Shown: positions 46,636-56,019, numbered from the stretch's first letter. The stretch is DNA of 58,862 nucleotides from Hyphomicrobiales bacterium (GCA_021323775.1 JAJPKK010000160.1:1-58862); one strand, 5' to 3'. Program-made: numbers and translations. Notes: generated by a model not told the origin, from the letters alone.

Positions 46636-47505
46636 TTGTCCTACGACCTGCTGCTCAACGCTGTGACGGCCGGGGTCCTGCTCGGCGGGTTCTATGCGGC
46701 CGTGACGGTCGGGATCTCGATCTCGTTCGGCATTCTCGACATCGTCAACATCGCGCACCCGGCGTTTATCATCCTCGGATCCTACATCGCCTATATGGTC
46801 AACTCGCAGTTTGGCCTTGATCCGATTGCAGCGAGCATCATCGCGCTGCCGGTTTTTTACGGACTCGGCGCGGCAATCTATCAGATTTACTACCTGTCAT
46901 TTGAAAAACGCGGCCAGGAACCGATGCGCGGCCTCGCGTTCTTTTTCGGCATCCTGTTCATCACCGAGGTGACGTTGGTGCTGGAATTCGGGGTCGACTA
47001 CCGCTATGTCCAGGCCGGCTACATCGAGCAAAGCTGGCATCTCGGCATCGTCGACCTGCCGCTGCGCATGCTGGTGCCGTGCCTGATGTCGCTCACCATG
47101 CTGGCGGCGCTGCAGCTCTTCCTGACCCGCACGTTCACGGGCCGCGCCATCATGGCGGTGGCCCAGGATCAACTCGCCCTGCAACTGATGGCGGCTAATC
47201 CGATCCGGATCAAACGCATTGCGTTCGCAATCTCGATTGCAACCGCGTCGCTGGCCGGGGCATTCCTCATCATCATTCAGCCGGTCGAGCCGTCGATCGG
47301 GCGCGACTATATCGGCCGTGTGTTCGCAATCTGCGTGCTCGGCGGCCTTGGCAGCCTGCCCGGAACGCTCATCGGCGCCATGCTGCTCGGCATCGTGGAG
47401 AGTTTCACGGCGACCTTCTACGGCCCGTCGTGGGCGCCCGCGGTCTCGTTCGGGCTCCTGCTGCTGACGCTGGCGTTCCGGCCCGTCGGACTGCTGGGGC
47501 GATAA
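46636..47505 (+). CDS. livH: Branched-chain amino acid-type ABC permease LivH
   Basis: This 289-residue permease starts at TTG with GGGGAA just upstream. It has eight or so membrane helices. The family motif GGFYAAVTVGISISFGILDIVNIAHPAFI is near the N terminus and the EAA-like loop GRDYIGRVFAICVLGGLGSLPGTLIGA is near the end. It pairs with LivM to import amino acids or structurally related amides and acids. It is followed at once by livM, livG and livF. Confidence 0.93.
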   Translation: MSYDLLLNAVTAGVLLGGFYAAVTVGISISFGILDIVNIAHPAFIILGSYIAYMVNSQFGLDPIAASIIALPVFYGLGAAIYQIYYLSFEKRGQEPMRGLAFFFGILFITEVTLVLEFGVDYRYVQAGYIEQSWHLGIVDLPLRMLVPCLMSLTMLAALQLFLTRTFTGRAIMAVAQDQLALQLMAANPIRIKRIAFAISIATASLAGAFLIIIQPVEPSIGRDYIGRVFAICVLGGLGSLPGTLIGAMLLGIVESFTATFYGPSWAPAVSFGLLLLTLAFRPVGLLGR

Positions 47506-47508
47506 GCC

Positions 47509-48474
47509 ATGGGCCCGATCGCGCGCTCCGCCATCCCGAACTGGGCCTTTATCCTGATCTGCATGGCTGTCGCGGTGGCGGTGTTCGTCGCAGTGCGCGC
47601 GGCCGGCAACGACTATCGGTTCTTTTCGGGCTACACGGTGTTGCAATTCATCGTGCTGGCCACGGCATGGAACATCCTCGGCGGCTACACCGGCTACGTG
47701 AATTTCGGCACTGCGGCATTCTTCGCATTGGGCGCCTATTCCACGGTGTTCTTTCATAAATCGTTTCCGCTCTCGATCCCGGTGCTGATCGTTATCGCGG
47801 CGGTCGCATCGGGGCTCGTCGGGCTCGGCATGGGCTACCTTACGATTCGTCTACGCGGCGCGTTTTTTGCCATAGCGACGCTCGCGCTTGCGGTGGTCCT
47901 GCAGACTCTGGTGGTCAATTGGAACTATGTGGGCGGCGCGCGCGGCGCCTACGTCATCCGGCCTCAGGCAACCGAGATCCTGCAGCTGCCTTACATTCAG
48001 TATCTATTCCTGATCATGCTGGCGCTCGCCGTGATCGCGATTGTCACCGCGCGCATCATCGAACGATCGAAACTCGGCTTTGGTTTTGCGGCTATCCGCG
48101 ACGACGAACTTGCGGCCGAAGCCTCGGGCGTGCCGACCCTCAAGCTCAAGCTTATCGCCACCACGCTCTCAGGCGCCCTGATGGGCATGGCCGGGGCGCC
48201 GTTTCCGTACTACATCGGCTACCTGCAACCGTCCTCTGCCTTCGGGCTCGAGTACACTGTCAATTCGATCGCCATGCCGATGATCGGCGGCACCACCAGC
48301 TGGGTCGGCCCACTGATAGGAGCGGTTCTCGTCGGTCAATTGCAGCAGGAGCTGACCGTAAGGATCTCCTCGGCCGTCAACCTCCTGATCGTCGGCCTGC
48401 TCCTGGTCGGATTCGTGATTGTTGCGCCGAACGGCCTCATCGGGGTGTGGCGGCGTTCTCCTTCGAAGAAATAG
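47509..48474 (+). CDS. livM: Branched-chain amino acid-type ABC permease LivM
   Basis: This 321-residue permease begins after a three-base gap. Typical parts are ILGGYTGYVNFGTAAFFALGAYS, the GMGYLTIRLRGAFFAIATLALA segment and the loop GGTTSWVGPLIGAVLVGQLQQ. It forms the membrane channel with LivH. The operon has both permeases and both ATPases but no adjacent binding-protein gene. Confidence 0.93.
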   Translation: MGPIARSAIPNWAFILICMAVAVAVFVAVRAAGNDYRFFSGYTVLQFIVLATAWNILGGYTGYVNFGTAAFFALGAYSTVFFHKSFPLSIPVLIVIAAVASGLVGLGMGYLTIRLRGAFFAIATLALAVVLQTLVVNWNYVGGARGAYVIRPQATEILQLPYIQYLFLIMLALAVIAIVTARIIERSKLGFGFAAIRDDELAAEASGVPTLKLKLIATTLSGALMGMAGAPFPYYIGYLQPSSAFGLEYTVNSIAMPMIGGTTSWVGPLIGAVLVGQLQQELTVRISSAVNLLIVGLLLVGFVIVAPNGLIGVWRRSPSKK

Positions 48475-48477
48475 ATC

Positions 48478-49215
48478 ATGGCGGCGGCGCAGCTCCTCGA
48501 AGCGGAAAGGCTCTGCAAGCGGTTCGGCGGCTTCGTCGCGCTCGACGAGATCGATCTTTCCGTCACCGCCGGCGAACGGGTGGGCCTGATCGGCCCCAAT
48601 GGATCCGGCAAGAGCACGCTCGTCAACTGCCTGTGCGGCGCCCTCGTCAACGAGGCCGGGACGGTGCGGTTCGAAGGGCGCGACCTTAACGGGCTCACCG
48701 CCCACCAGCGCACCCGCCTCGGCTTGGCGCGCAGCTTCCAGCTGCCGCGCCCGTTCGCCAGCATGACGATCGCTGATAACCTCAAGGTGCCGCTGCTCTA
48801 CGCCATCAACGCGCGGCGTAAGCCGCTGACCGAGGCCGAGATCGCAACGCGCTGCGAGGAGCTGTTGACCCTCGTTGGCCTCGCCGAGCGCGCGCGGCGG
48901 CTGCCGCGCGATCTCACCCAGGTGGACATGCGCAAGCTGGAGCTTGCCCGCGCCATGGCGACGGAGCCCAAGCTCCTGTTTGCCGACGAAGCAATGGCGG
49001 GACTCTCCAATTCCGAGGTCAACGACATCGTAGCGCTGCTGATCCGGCTCAACGAGCGCGGCATCACAGTGATCCTCATCGAGCACATCATGCGCGCCGT
49101 GATGAGCTTCTCCCACCGTCTGGTGGTGCTGGTCTCCGGCAAGAAGATCGCCGACGGCCGCCCTGACGACGTGATGCGCGATAAGGAAGTCGAGAGGGCG
49201 TATCTTGGGCAATAG
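48478..49215 (+). CDS. livG: ABC transporter ATPase LivG
   Basis: This 245-residue ATPase has Walker A GPNGSGKST at residues 39-47 and Walker B LLFADEAMAGL. The usual LSxGQ signature is not present; the equivalent region reads LTQVDMRKLELARAMA, which is a divergent form. It powers LivHM uptake with LivF. The start follows livM by three bases, and its end overlaps livF by 11 bases. The rest of the sequence is normal for LivG. Confidence 0.92.
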   Translation: MAAAQLLEAERLCKRFGGFVALDEIDLSVTAGERVGLIGPNGSGKSTLVNCLCGALVNEAGTVRFEGRDLNGLTAHQRTRLGLARSFQLPRPFASMTIADNLKVPLLYAINARRKPLTEAEIATRCEELLTLVGLAERARRLPRDLTQVDMRKLELARAMATEPKLLFADEAMAGLSNSEVNDIVALLIRLNERGITVILIEHIMRAVMSFSHRLVVLVSGKKIADGRPDDVMRDKEVERAYLGQ

Positions 49216-49936
49216 CTTGACCATTGCGGGCGTCCATGCCGGCTATGGCGCGGTGCGCGTGCTGGCGGACGTATCCGTCAACGTCGGCGGCGGCGAGACC
49301 GTGGTGCTGCTCGGCACCAACGGCAACGGCAAGAGCACGCTCATGAAATGCATCATGGGCATCGTCCGCCCAAGCGCCGGCGCCATCGTCGCCGAGATCG
49401 AGGGCGAGCCATATGACCTCATCGGCCGCACCACCGAGGAGATCGTCGATCTCGGCATCGCACTGGTGCCCGAGGGGCGCAGGTTGTTCCCGCGCCTGAC
49501 TGTCGAGGAAAATCTGTTGCTCGGCGCGTTCCGGCCCAAGGCGCGCGCCCGGATCAAGGCGAACCTGGATTTCTGCTTTTCGGCCTTTCCAAGGCTGGCC
49601 GAGCGCCGGCGTCAGCTCGCCGGCTCCATGAGCGGCGGCGAGCAGCAAATGCTGGCGCTCGGCCGGGCCCTGATGCTGGCGCCGCGCATTTTGCTGATCG
49701 ACGAACCTTCCGTCGGCCTCGCCCCGGTGCTGGTCGCGCGCACGATCGACGCCATCCGGCAACTTAAGCAGCAATATCGGCTCACGGTGCTGATGGCGGA
49801 ACAGAACTTCCCGCAAGCGCTGCGCATCGCCGACCGCGGCTACGTGATCGTCCACGGCAAGATCGCATTCGAGGGCAAGTCGGCGGAGGAACTCAACAAC
49901 AACGATTTGATCCGGAAGTTCTATCTGGGGCTGTGA
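49205..49936 (+). CDS. livF: ABC transporter ATPase LivF
   Basis: This 243-residue ATPase has Walker A GTNGNGKST, signature MSGGEQQMLALGRALM and Walker B ILLIDEPSVGLAP. It starts at TTG inside the end of livG, with GAGAGGGCG upstream. There is no ATG early in the frame. It pairs with LivG. The order livH-M-G-F is intact, which supports a functional transporter that uses a receptor encoded elsewhere. Confidence 0.92.
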   Translation: MGNSLTIAGVHAGYGAVRVLADVSVNVGGGETVVLLGTNGNGKSTLMKCIMGIVRPSAGAIVAEIEGEPYDLIGRTTEEIVDLGIALVPEGRRLFPRLTVEENLLLGAFRPKARARIKANLDFCFSAFPRLAERRRQLAGSMSGGEQQMLALGRALMLAPRILLIDEPSVGLAPVLVARTIDAIRQLKQQYRLTVLMAEQNFPQALRIADRGYVIVHGKIAFEGKSAEELNNNDLIRKFYLGL

Positions 49937-49944
49937 AAGAGCTT

Positions 49945-50051
49945 AGCCCGGATGGAGGGGGCCCGCTTTGCGGTCCATAATCCGGGGCCAGCATTGCGCG
50001 TGGGGATAGGCCATTCCAGGATTTGGCGGACCCGGTGGCTCCATCCGGGCT
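49945..50051. repeat. Element with AGCCCGGATGGAG inverted ends
   Basis: AGCCCGGATGGAG (49945-49957) and CTCCATCCGGGCT (50039-50051) are perfect inverted copies around 81 bases. The right end runs into the hmgA stop codon, so it also forms the 3' end of both flanking transcripts. Confidence 0.65.
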
Positions 50052-51402
50052 ACTGTCGCTGCTTCTCAGGAAAATAACGCTTCAGCCCCTGCCACCCCTC
50101 GAAATAATCATGCTGCAGCTCGGAGGATTCCATCGCGTAGCGGGTGAGCCGCATGGCGAAGCGGCTTTCGAACATGAAGGCCATGGTGTTGTCGAGCTTC
50201 TGCGGCTTAAGTTCCGCCGCGCTCGCGCGCGCGAAGGTTTCGGCATCCGGCCCGTGAGCGCTCATGCAATTGTGCAGGCTGGCGCCGCCCGGCAGGAAGC
50301 CTTCCGCCTTGGCGTCGTAGACGCCTTTGAGCAAGCCCATGAACTCGCACATGACATTGCGATGGTACCACGGCGGCCGGAACGTATCTTCGCCGACCAG
50401 CCACCGTGGGGGGAAGATGACGAAATCGACATTGGCGGTGCCCGATATATCCGATGGCGCGGTCAGCACTGTGAAGATTGAAGGGTCCGGATGATCAAAG
50501 CTGATGGTGCCGATCACCATAAAGCGCGAGAGATCGTATTTATAGGGAACGAAATTACCGTGCCAGGCAACCACGCAGAGCGGCGAATGCGGGCTCTCCG
50601 CGGCCCACAGGTTGCCCTGGAATTTGGCCACAATGGTGCATGGCTCTTGCCTATCCTCATAGGCCGCCACCGGCGCCTGGAAATCGCGCGGATTGGCGAG
50701 GCCATTGGCGCCGAGGGGGCCAAGCTCGGGCAGACGGAACGCCTGCCCGTAATTCTCGCAGATGTAGCCGCGGGACGGGCCATCCGGCAGCTCGACGCGA
50801 AACCTTAAGCCGCGCGGGATGACGGCGATCTCGCCGTTGTCCGCGTCGAGGACGCCGAGCTCGGTGACGAAGCGCACGCGGCCCTGCTGCGGGACGATGA
50901 GCATCTCGCCGTCCGCATTGTAAAAAAAGCGCTCCGCCATCGATGCGTTGGCGGCATAGACGTGAACCGCCATGCCGGACTGGTCAGCGGCGCTGCCGCT
51001 GCCCCCGATGGTGATGATGCCATCGATGAAATCGGTCGGCTCCTGCGGGATCGGGAACGGGCTCCAGCGCAATTGCGATGGCGTGGCCTCGGTCTCGTTG
51101 AACGGGCCGGTGCGCAGCTTGCCGTTGTCGATGCGCCGGTAGGGCCTGTGCACCACAGAGGGCCAGATGCGGTAGGTCCAGGTGCGGCGGTTTTCATGGC
51201 GTGGGGCCGTGAAGGCAGTGCCGGAAATCTGCTCCGCATAAAGCCCGAGCGGCCCGCGCTGCGGGCTGTTGCGGCCGACCGGCAGGGCGCCCGGAACGGC
51301 TTCCGACTGGAACTGGTTGCCGAACCCGGACTGGTATGAGGCCGCGGCAGGAGGCGCCGCGACGTTCCTGCGTGATGGCTCAAGCTGCGTGGGGTGCGCC
51401 AT
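50050..51402 (-). CDS. hmgA: Homogentisate 1,2-dioxygenase
   Basis: This 450-residue iron enzyme opens the ring of homogentisate to maleylacetoacetate in tyrosine catabolism. Diagnostic blocks are [57 protein letters not shown] and [18 protein letters not shown]. The Fe ligands lie in the C-terminal HRNVMCEF and SAHGPD regions. The ATG at 51402 follows GGAGCAACTCC. It is downstream of hpd on the same strand, 262 bases away. The next enzymes, isomerase and fumarylacetoacetase, are not in the window. Confidence 0.95.
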   Translation of the reverse strand: MAHPTQLEPSRRNVAAPPAAASYQSGFGNQFQSEAVPGALPVGRNSPQRGPLGLYAEQISGTAFTAPRHENRRTWTYRIWPSVVHRPYRRIDNGKLRTGPFNETEATPSQLRWSPFPIPQEPTDFIDGIITIGGSGSAADQSGMAVHVYAANASMAERFFYNADGEMLIVPQQGRVRFVTELGVLDADNGEIAVIPRGLRFRVELPDGPSRGYICENYGQAFRLPELGPLGANGLANPRDFQAPVAAYEDRQEPCTIVAKFQGNLWAAESPHSPLCVVAWHGNFVPYKYDLSRFMVIGTISFDHPDPSIFTVLTAPSDISGTANVDFVIFPPRWLVGEDTFRPPWYHRNVMCEFMGLLKGVYDAKAEGFLPGGASLHNCMSAHGPDAETFARASAAELKPQKLDNTMAFMFESRFAMRLTRYAMESSELQHDYFEGWQGLKRYFPEKQRQ

Positions 51403-51492
51403 GGAGTTGCTCCGGATCGTTTTTGCCCTGGCGGGCCAGTAGCCATAAACGTAGTTACAAGTGAGCCAAGCGTTAAGTCTTGTCGCCGCTCG

Positions 51493-51530
51493 CCTTCTGT
51501 CACGGGGCGAACCTTCTGTCACGGGGCGAA
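51493..51530. repeat. Exact 19-bp tandem repeat upstream of hmgA
   Basis: CCTTCTGTCACGGGGCGAA occurs twice in direct succession (51493-51511 and 51512-51530), 90-130 bases upstream of the hmgA start. It could be a regulator-binding pair or a simple duplication. Confidence 0.5.
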
Positions 51531-51664
51531 GTCGCGTTGGAGCGATTTGGAGGACCGGATCATGTTGCGCGGATCGCAGGGTCGGCGAAGCGCGTCAGCG
51601 CGTGCCCACCGATCCACGAAAAGGCCACGCCTGGCCGGCGCATCGCATCGCGCCTTTGCCTACC

Positions 51665-52765
51665 TTACGCCGTGAGGACACCGCGCCGTATCTGATCCTC
51701 CTCGATCGACTCGAACAAGGCCTTGAAATTTCCCTCGCCAAAACCGTCGTCACCTTTCCTCTGGATGAACTCGAAGAAGATCGGGCCGATCACGGCCTTG
51801 GAGAAAACCTGCAGCAGGATCTTGGTTTCCCCGCCGTCGACCACGCCCTCGCCGTCGATGAGAATCCCATGCCTCTTCATCCGCTCAACCGGTTCGGTGT
51901 GACCGCGCACCCGCTGGAAACTCCTTTCGTAATAAGCATCCGGCGGCCGGGGCATGAATTGCAAGCCGTTGGCCGCAAGCACGTCAGTCGCGTCGTAGAT
52001 GGCGTCGGTGCCGACCGCGACATGCTGGATGCCTTCGCCCTTGTATTCGCGCAGAAATTCTTCGATCTGCGACTTTTCGTCGGCCGACTCGTTGATCGGA
52101 ATGCGAATGCGTCCGCACGGGCTTGTCAAAGCCCGCGAGAACAGGCCGGTGAGCTTGCCCTCGATGTCAAAGAAGCGAATTTGGCGGAAGTTGAACAGCT
52201 TGCTGTAGAAGGCAAACCACTGGTCCATATTGCCGCGCCTCACATTGTGGGTGAGGTGGTCGAGATAGTAGAACCCCGCCCCTTTCGGCCGTGGATCGGG
52301 CTCCCCGGTCCATCGGAATTCCGCCGCGTAGGGCGAATTGCCGCCCCGGTGGCGGTCAACGAAATACAAAAGCGAACCGCCGATTCCAATAATCGCAGGC
52401 GCGTCCAAGGTCTTGTCGGAGCCGACATAGGGCTTAGCGCCGAGCGTTACGGCATGCTCGAAGGCATGCTTTGCATCAACGACGCGCCACGCCATCGACG
52501 GAGCGCAAGGGCCGTGGTCGGAAACGAAACGCGTCGCAAATGATCCGGGTTCGGCATTGAGGATGAAATTGATGTCGCCTTGGCGATAGACCGTGATGTT
52601 TTTGGTCTTGTGTCTCGCGACCGGCGAATACCCCATGCGCCGGAACAGCTTTTCGAGCTGATCCGGATGCGGATGAGCAAATTCGACAAACTCGAATCCA
52701 TCAGTGCCGGCCGGATTCTGCGGGCTGATCCTGGCGGGCGGCGCGTTGTGCGGAAAGGGACCCAT
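51665..52765 (-). CDS. hpd: 4-hydroxyphenylpyruvate dioxygenase
   Basis: This 366-residue Fe(II) enzyme makes homogentisate from 4-hydroxyphenylpyruvate. It has two VOC-type halves. Fe ligands are in LDHLTHNV, EGIQHVAV and the Glu of FFEFIQRKGDDGFGEGNF. The latter block is diagnostic. A GGAGGTTAT ribosome site precedes the ATG. It is upstream of hmgA and divergent from an AsnC-type regulator gene, with palindromic sites between the starts. Confidence 0.95.
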   Translation of the reverse strand: MGPFPHNAPPARISPQNPAGTDGFEFVEFAHPHPDQLEKLFRRMGYSPVARHKTKNITVYRQGDINFILNAEPGSFATRFVSDHGPCAPSMAWRVVDAKHAFEHAVTLGAKPYVGSDKTLDAPAIIGIGGSLLYFVDRHRGGNSPYAAEFRWTGEPDPRPKGAGFYYLDHLTHNVRRGNMDQWFAFYSKLFNFRQIRFFDIEGKLTGLFSRALTSPCGRIRIPINESADEKSQIEEFLREYKGEGIQHVAVGTDAIYDATDVLAANGLQFMPRPPDAYYERSFQRVRGHTEPVERMKRHGILIDGEGVVDGGETKILLQVFSKAVIGPIFFEFIQRKGDDGFGEGNFKALFESIEEDQIRRGVLTA

Positions 52766-52845
52766 ATAACCTCCACGGACTTGCGGTCGATCTTTTACTG
52801 CATTGGCGGCGCAATATCCGTGAGAAATGCGGGTTGTGACTCCTG

Positions 52846-52873
52846 ATCATGCATGATATTAGCATAATGTGCT
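52846..52873. promoter_or_regulatory. Candidate AsnC operator: two adjacent dyads
   Basis: ATCATGCATGAT (52846-52857) is a perfect palindrome, and AGCATAATGTGCT (52861-52873) is a second near dyad. Both are in the 128 bases between the divergent hpd and AsnC starts. Lrp/AsnC regulators usually bind such A/T-rich dyads near their own and target promoters. Confidence 0.5.
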
Positions 52874-52893
52874 GATCTATGCGATAACCTTGC

Positions 52894-53427
52894 ATGGACG
52901 AGTTCGACATCAAGCTGCTCAGGGCCCTCCAGGAGGACGGCCGGCTCACGAACAACGAGCTGGCCGAGCGGATCGGTCTGTCCGCCTCGCAATGTTCGCG
53001 CCGCCGGGCGGCGCTGGAGGAATCCGGTGTGATCGAGAGCTACCACGCGGTGCTCTCCGCCGAGGCCGTCGGCCTCAATGTGCTCGTATTCATCCAAGTC
53101 GGCTTGGCGACGCAGTCCCCCGACAGCGGTCAAGCGTTCGTCAAGCTGATCAACAGCATCGACGAAGTGCAGGAGGCCTTTTCGTTGACCGGCGATGCGG
53201 ACTTTCTGGTCAAGATGGTGGTGCCCGATCTCAAGACCCTTTCGCGCATCCTCAACGAAGTGCTGTTGCCGCACCGCAGCGTCGCGCATGTGCATTCCTA
53301 TGTCGTGCTCGACCGCGTGAAGCAGACCACGCAGTTGCCCTTGCGGTATCTATATGAGGCGCGTCGAACAAAGGGTGTCCGGCCGCGGGACTCCACAAGG
53401 CGGCGACGCGCTCATGGGCTCGCCTAA
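52894..53427 (+). CDS. Lrp/AsnC-family transcriptional regulator
   Basis: This 177-residue regulator has the N-terminal winged helix-turn-helix (FDIKLLRALQEDGRLTNNEL, GLSASQCSRRRAALEESGVI) and the RAM ligand-binding domain (LNVLVFIQVGLATQ; SIDEVQEAFSLTGDADFLVKMV). The C-terminal 25 residues are basic. It is divergent from hpd and probably controls tyrosine degradation in response to an aromatic amino acid or intermediate. The ligand is inferred from the neighbours, not seen in sequence. Confidence 0.92.
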   Translation: MDEFDIKLLRALQEDGRLTNNELAERIGLSASQCSRRRAALEESGVIESYHAVLSAEAVGLNVLVFIQVGLATQSPDSGQAFVKLINSIDEVQEAFSLTGDADFLVKMVVPDLKTLSRILNEVLLPHRSVAHVHSYVVLDRVKQTTQLPLRYLYEARRTKGVRPRDSTRRRRAHGLA

Positions 53428-53574
53428 TCGTGGCCGAAGCAAACCGGAGAACAGGCCAAGACGGTCAACTTCCCATGTGCTGAGCCAAGCAACGCGAAAG
53501 TTGCGGCTGGGCGAGCACCGAGAGTTGCGGCGCTTCGAGACCTCGATCGAGTTCTCCGGATCTACGAAGCTGCG

Positions 53575-53724
53575 ATGCGCAGATTTGGCGACGCAGAGAG
53601 TTTCGATCCTTCGGCCATCTCATATCATGTGATCGGCGAGCACATGACCGGCAGCAAGCGCTTATTCTGCAAGGGCAAGCCGTCTGACGGCTCGAATCGC
53701 CGTCCGCCCATTGGGGGTGTGTGA
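53575..53724 (+). pseudogene. Possible remnant ORF
   Basis: The frame stays open from about 53431 to the TGA at 53722-53724. It reads LRIYEAAMRRFGDAESFDPS and then SYHVIGEHMTGSKRLFCKGK, which looks protein-like, but no start codon with a ribosome site precedes it. The first ATG (53575) gives 49 residues. It may be the tail of a lost gene. The remaining intergenic bases to 53778 hold nothing I recognise. Confidence 0.25.
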
Positions 53725-53778
53725 AATCCGGGTGAGAGTGATGCGGTGTCGCTTAATTTGTCGCTTAACTTGGACGCC

Positions 53779-56019
53779 TCACTGCACGGCTGGTCCGGCG
53801 TGTGACTGGATCGTGGCTGTGCGGTGCAGGTTGGGCTCGATGGTCGCGGCGCTGGCGCCGAAGCGCGCGCGGTAGACCTGCAAATTCTCCATGACCCGCT
53901 GGACATAGTTGCGCGTCTCGGAGAATGGGATGCGTTCAACCCAATCCACCGCATCGACCTTTGGATCGCGCGGATCGCCGTGCTGCGCCACCCATTGTTG
54001 GACTCTGCCGCGGCCGGCGTTGTAACCGGCAAATGTCAGGATGTACGAACTGCGGTATTCGTTGAGGAGGGCTGCGACCTCGGCGGTTCCCATCTGGATG
54101 TTGTAGGCTGGGTCGGATACGAGCCGGTTCCAGTCATAGGAGATGCCGAACCGTTTTGCCGTATCGCGGCCCGCTTCCGGGGTAACCTGCATCAGCCCGA
54201 CGGCCTTGGCCGGCGACATATCGCGCTGATCGAAGGCGCTTTCCATTCGCACGATCGAATAGACGATGCAGCGATCGAGCTTGGACCCGACGGGGCTGTA
54301 GGTTGGCACGCCGATGTCGGGGAAAGCGTAATGATCGAGCGGGAGGCCTCTCCCGAGCGCCGTCTTCCCGATGAGCAGCATCGAATGGGCGTCGTTGTGC
54401 TGCGCCGTGAGATCACCCAATGCGGCAAGCAGCGCGGCGCTGTTGCTCTCTTCAGCGAGGTTGGCCACGAAAGACCGGAGAAGGTCGATTTCGCCGATCG
54501 CATAGAGCATCTCGGCGGCGCGCACGAGTTCGGAGTCCTCCCTGGACACCGGTGCAGGCGGCGGGCGGAGCACCGCCATCTCCTCAAGGCCGAGCCGGGC
54601 GCGCGCTAGCTGGCCGTAATAGGCGGTCGGAAATCGAGCAGCCTCCTCGTACTGCGCACGCATCTCGTCGAACTGGCCGGCCGCTTCAGCAGCGCGGCCG
54701 CGCCAGTAGGCGGCGCGCGCACGGACGACCGGATCGGCCGAGCCTTGATCGACGTCCGCGAAGTGCCTGAGCGCAGTCGCCGGATCGCCGAGAAAGCGCA
54801 GCGCGATCCAGCCGGCCATGAAGTGGTAATCGGCGCGGTAATAAGGATTGGCCGGCGGCGCGGCGTCATGAACGATGCGATATGCCGTCCCCGCATCGTC
54901 GAGATCGATGAGCTTGCGGGCGAGTATGCGGCGCTCGCGCCACCACTCATCAGTGTCCTGACGCTGTAAATCCTCGCGTGAAGCGGCGAGGGTCAGCTTG
55001 ACCGCTGCCGCGATATCCAGTTTGGGCGTTACGATGCGGCCGCGCACGTTTGTGCCGGGCGAGTCGTTGCGCAGCAGCCAGTGCAGACGGCACAAGGCGT
55101 ATCCCAAATCTGACCGCACGTCGCCGCCGACGCCGTCCAGCAACGCGCCTGCCTTGGTGGACTTGGCCGCCACGGCGCTGCAGGCCTTGACGATCGCCAC
55201 GTGATCGTCGTCGACATGCTTTGCGGCGCGCATCGCGGCGCCAAAATCCTTGGCGCCGATGCGGCGGTCCATGCGCGCGACGTGGTCGGCGCGGGTCAGC
55301 ACGCCGGGGAATGCGGCGAGCACCGCGGCTTCCAGCTCGGCCGACAATTGCTCCGACTGCCAGACCGCGCGAACCTTGCGTTCCGCGTCGGCGCGGTTGC
55401 CCTCTGCCATTTCAACGCGGGCGAGCGCAAGCCGACCAACCGCGCTGGCGGGGTTCTCACCGACGAAGCGGCGCACGGTGCCGCCGTCGCGGCGCTCATT
55501 CCACAACGCCGCCTCGGCGCGCCGGCGTATCAGCGGGATGCTCGGCCAGTCGGGATTCGCACGGATGAAGGCTGCATACCGCTCCAGGCTCGCGTTGGCA
55601 TCAGCGCGGCGCAGCAGCGCCCACTCGACGATTTTTTGCGCCAGCGGATTGCCGGCGGATGCCGCGAGTGCAGTTGCGTCACCCGCCTTGCCTTGGCGCA
55701 CCAACTCGATTGCCTGTTTGGTTGCAGCAAGATCCGGCGGCAGCGCCGGCGCCGTATCGGCAGATGCCGGTCTGCTTGCCGGCAGGGGCGCCGCGTGCGC
55801 GCTCTTGTGTTCACTTCGCCGGCCGCCGGCGCTGCGCTTTGCTTTTTCGCCTGAGCGGCCCTTGGCTTCTCGCGCCGATCGCCCGTTGTGGTGCTCCGCC
55901 TTGGCCGCTCTTCCGGCGAGCGCCGTCACATGCTTATGGCTGGCGGCAGTGACGGAGCCAGACGTCCCAAACGCGACGATCGCCAGCGCAAGCAGCCGGA
56001 CCGCGGTCCGATCCCCCAT
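53779..56019 (-). CDS. Soluble lytic murein transglycosylase (Slt70-like)
   Basis: This 746-residue periplasmic enzyme cleaves peptidoglycan. A signal peptide is near the start (AVRLLALAIVAFGTSGSVTAA). A long helical superhelix domain spans residues about 100-560, and the catalytic SLT domain follows: SIVRMESAFDQRDMSPAKAVGLMQV with the catalytic Glu, then AGYNAGRGRVQQW and VPFSETR-type (IPFSETRNYVQRV). The layout matches E. coli Slt70. The Lys/Arg/Ala-rich stretch after the signal is unusual. ATG at 56094 is also possible and has a GGGGGTAAGC site. Confidence 0.9.
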   Translation of the reverse strand: MGDRTAVRLLALAIVAFGTSGSVTAASHKHVTALAGRAAKAEHHNGRSAREAKGRSGEKAKRSAGGRRSEHKSAHAAPLPASRPASADTAPALPPDLAATKQAIELVRQGKAGDATALAASAGNPLAQKIVEWALLRRADANASLERYAAFIRANPDWPSIPLIRRRAEAALWNERRDGGTVRRFVGENPASAVGRLALARVEMAEGNRADAERKVRAVWQSEQLSAELEAAVLAAFPGVLTRADHVARMDRRIGAKDFGAAMRAAKHVDDDHVAIVKACSAVAAKSTKAGALLDGVGGDVRSDLGYALCRLHWLLRNDSPGTNVRGRIVTPKLDIAAAVKLTLAASREDLQRQDTDEWWRERRILARKLIDLDDAGTAYRIVHDAAPPANPYYRADYHFMAGWIALRFLGDPATALRHFADVDQGSADPVVRARAAYWRGRAAEAAGQFDEMRAQYEEAARFPTAYYGQLARARLGLEEMAVLRPPPAPVSREDSELVRAAEMLYAIGEIDLLRSFVANLAEESNSAALLAALGDLTAQHNDAHSMLLIGKTALGRGLPLDHYAFPDIGVPTYSPVGSKLDRCIVYSIVRMESAFDQRDMSPAKAVGLMQVTPEAGRDTAKRFGISYDWNRLVSDPAYNIQMGTAEVAALLNEYRSSYILTFAGYNAGRGRVQQWVAQHGDPRDPKVDAVDWVERIPFSETRNYVQRVMENLQVYRARFGASAATIEPNLHRTATIQSHAGPAVQ

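Noticed and set aside
53660-53720. Possible tRNA 3' end or attachment site (GGCTCGAATCGCC)
   Set aside because: A partial resemblance to a T-loop only. No acceptor stem, anticodon arm or integrase gene is nearby.
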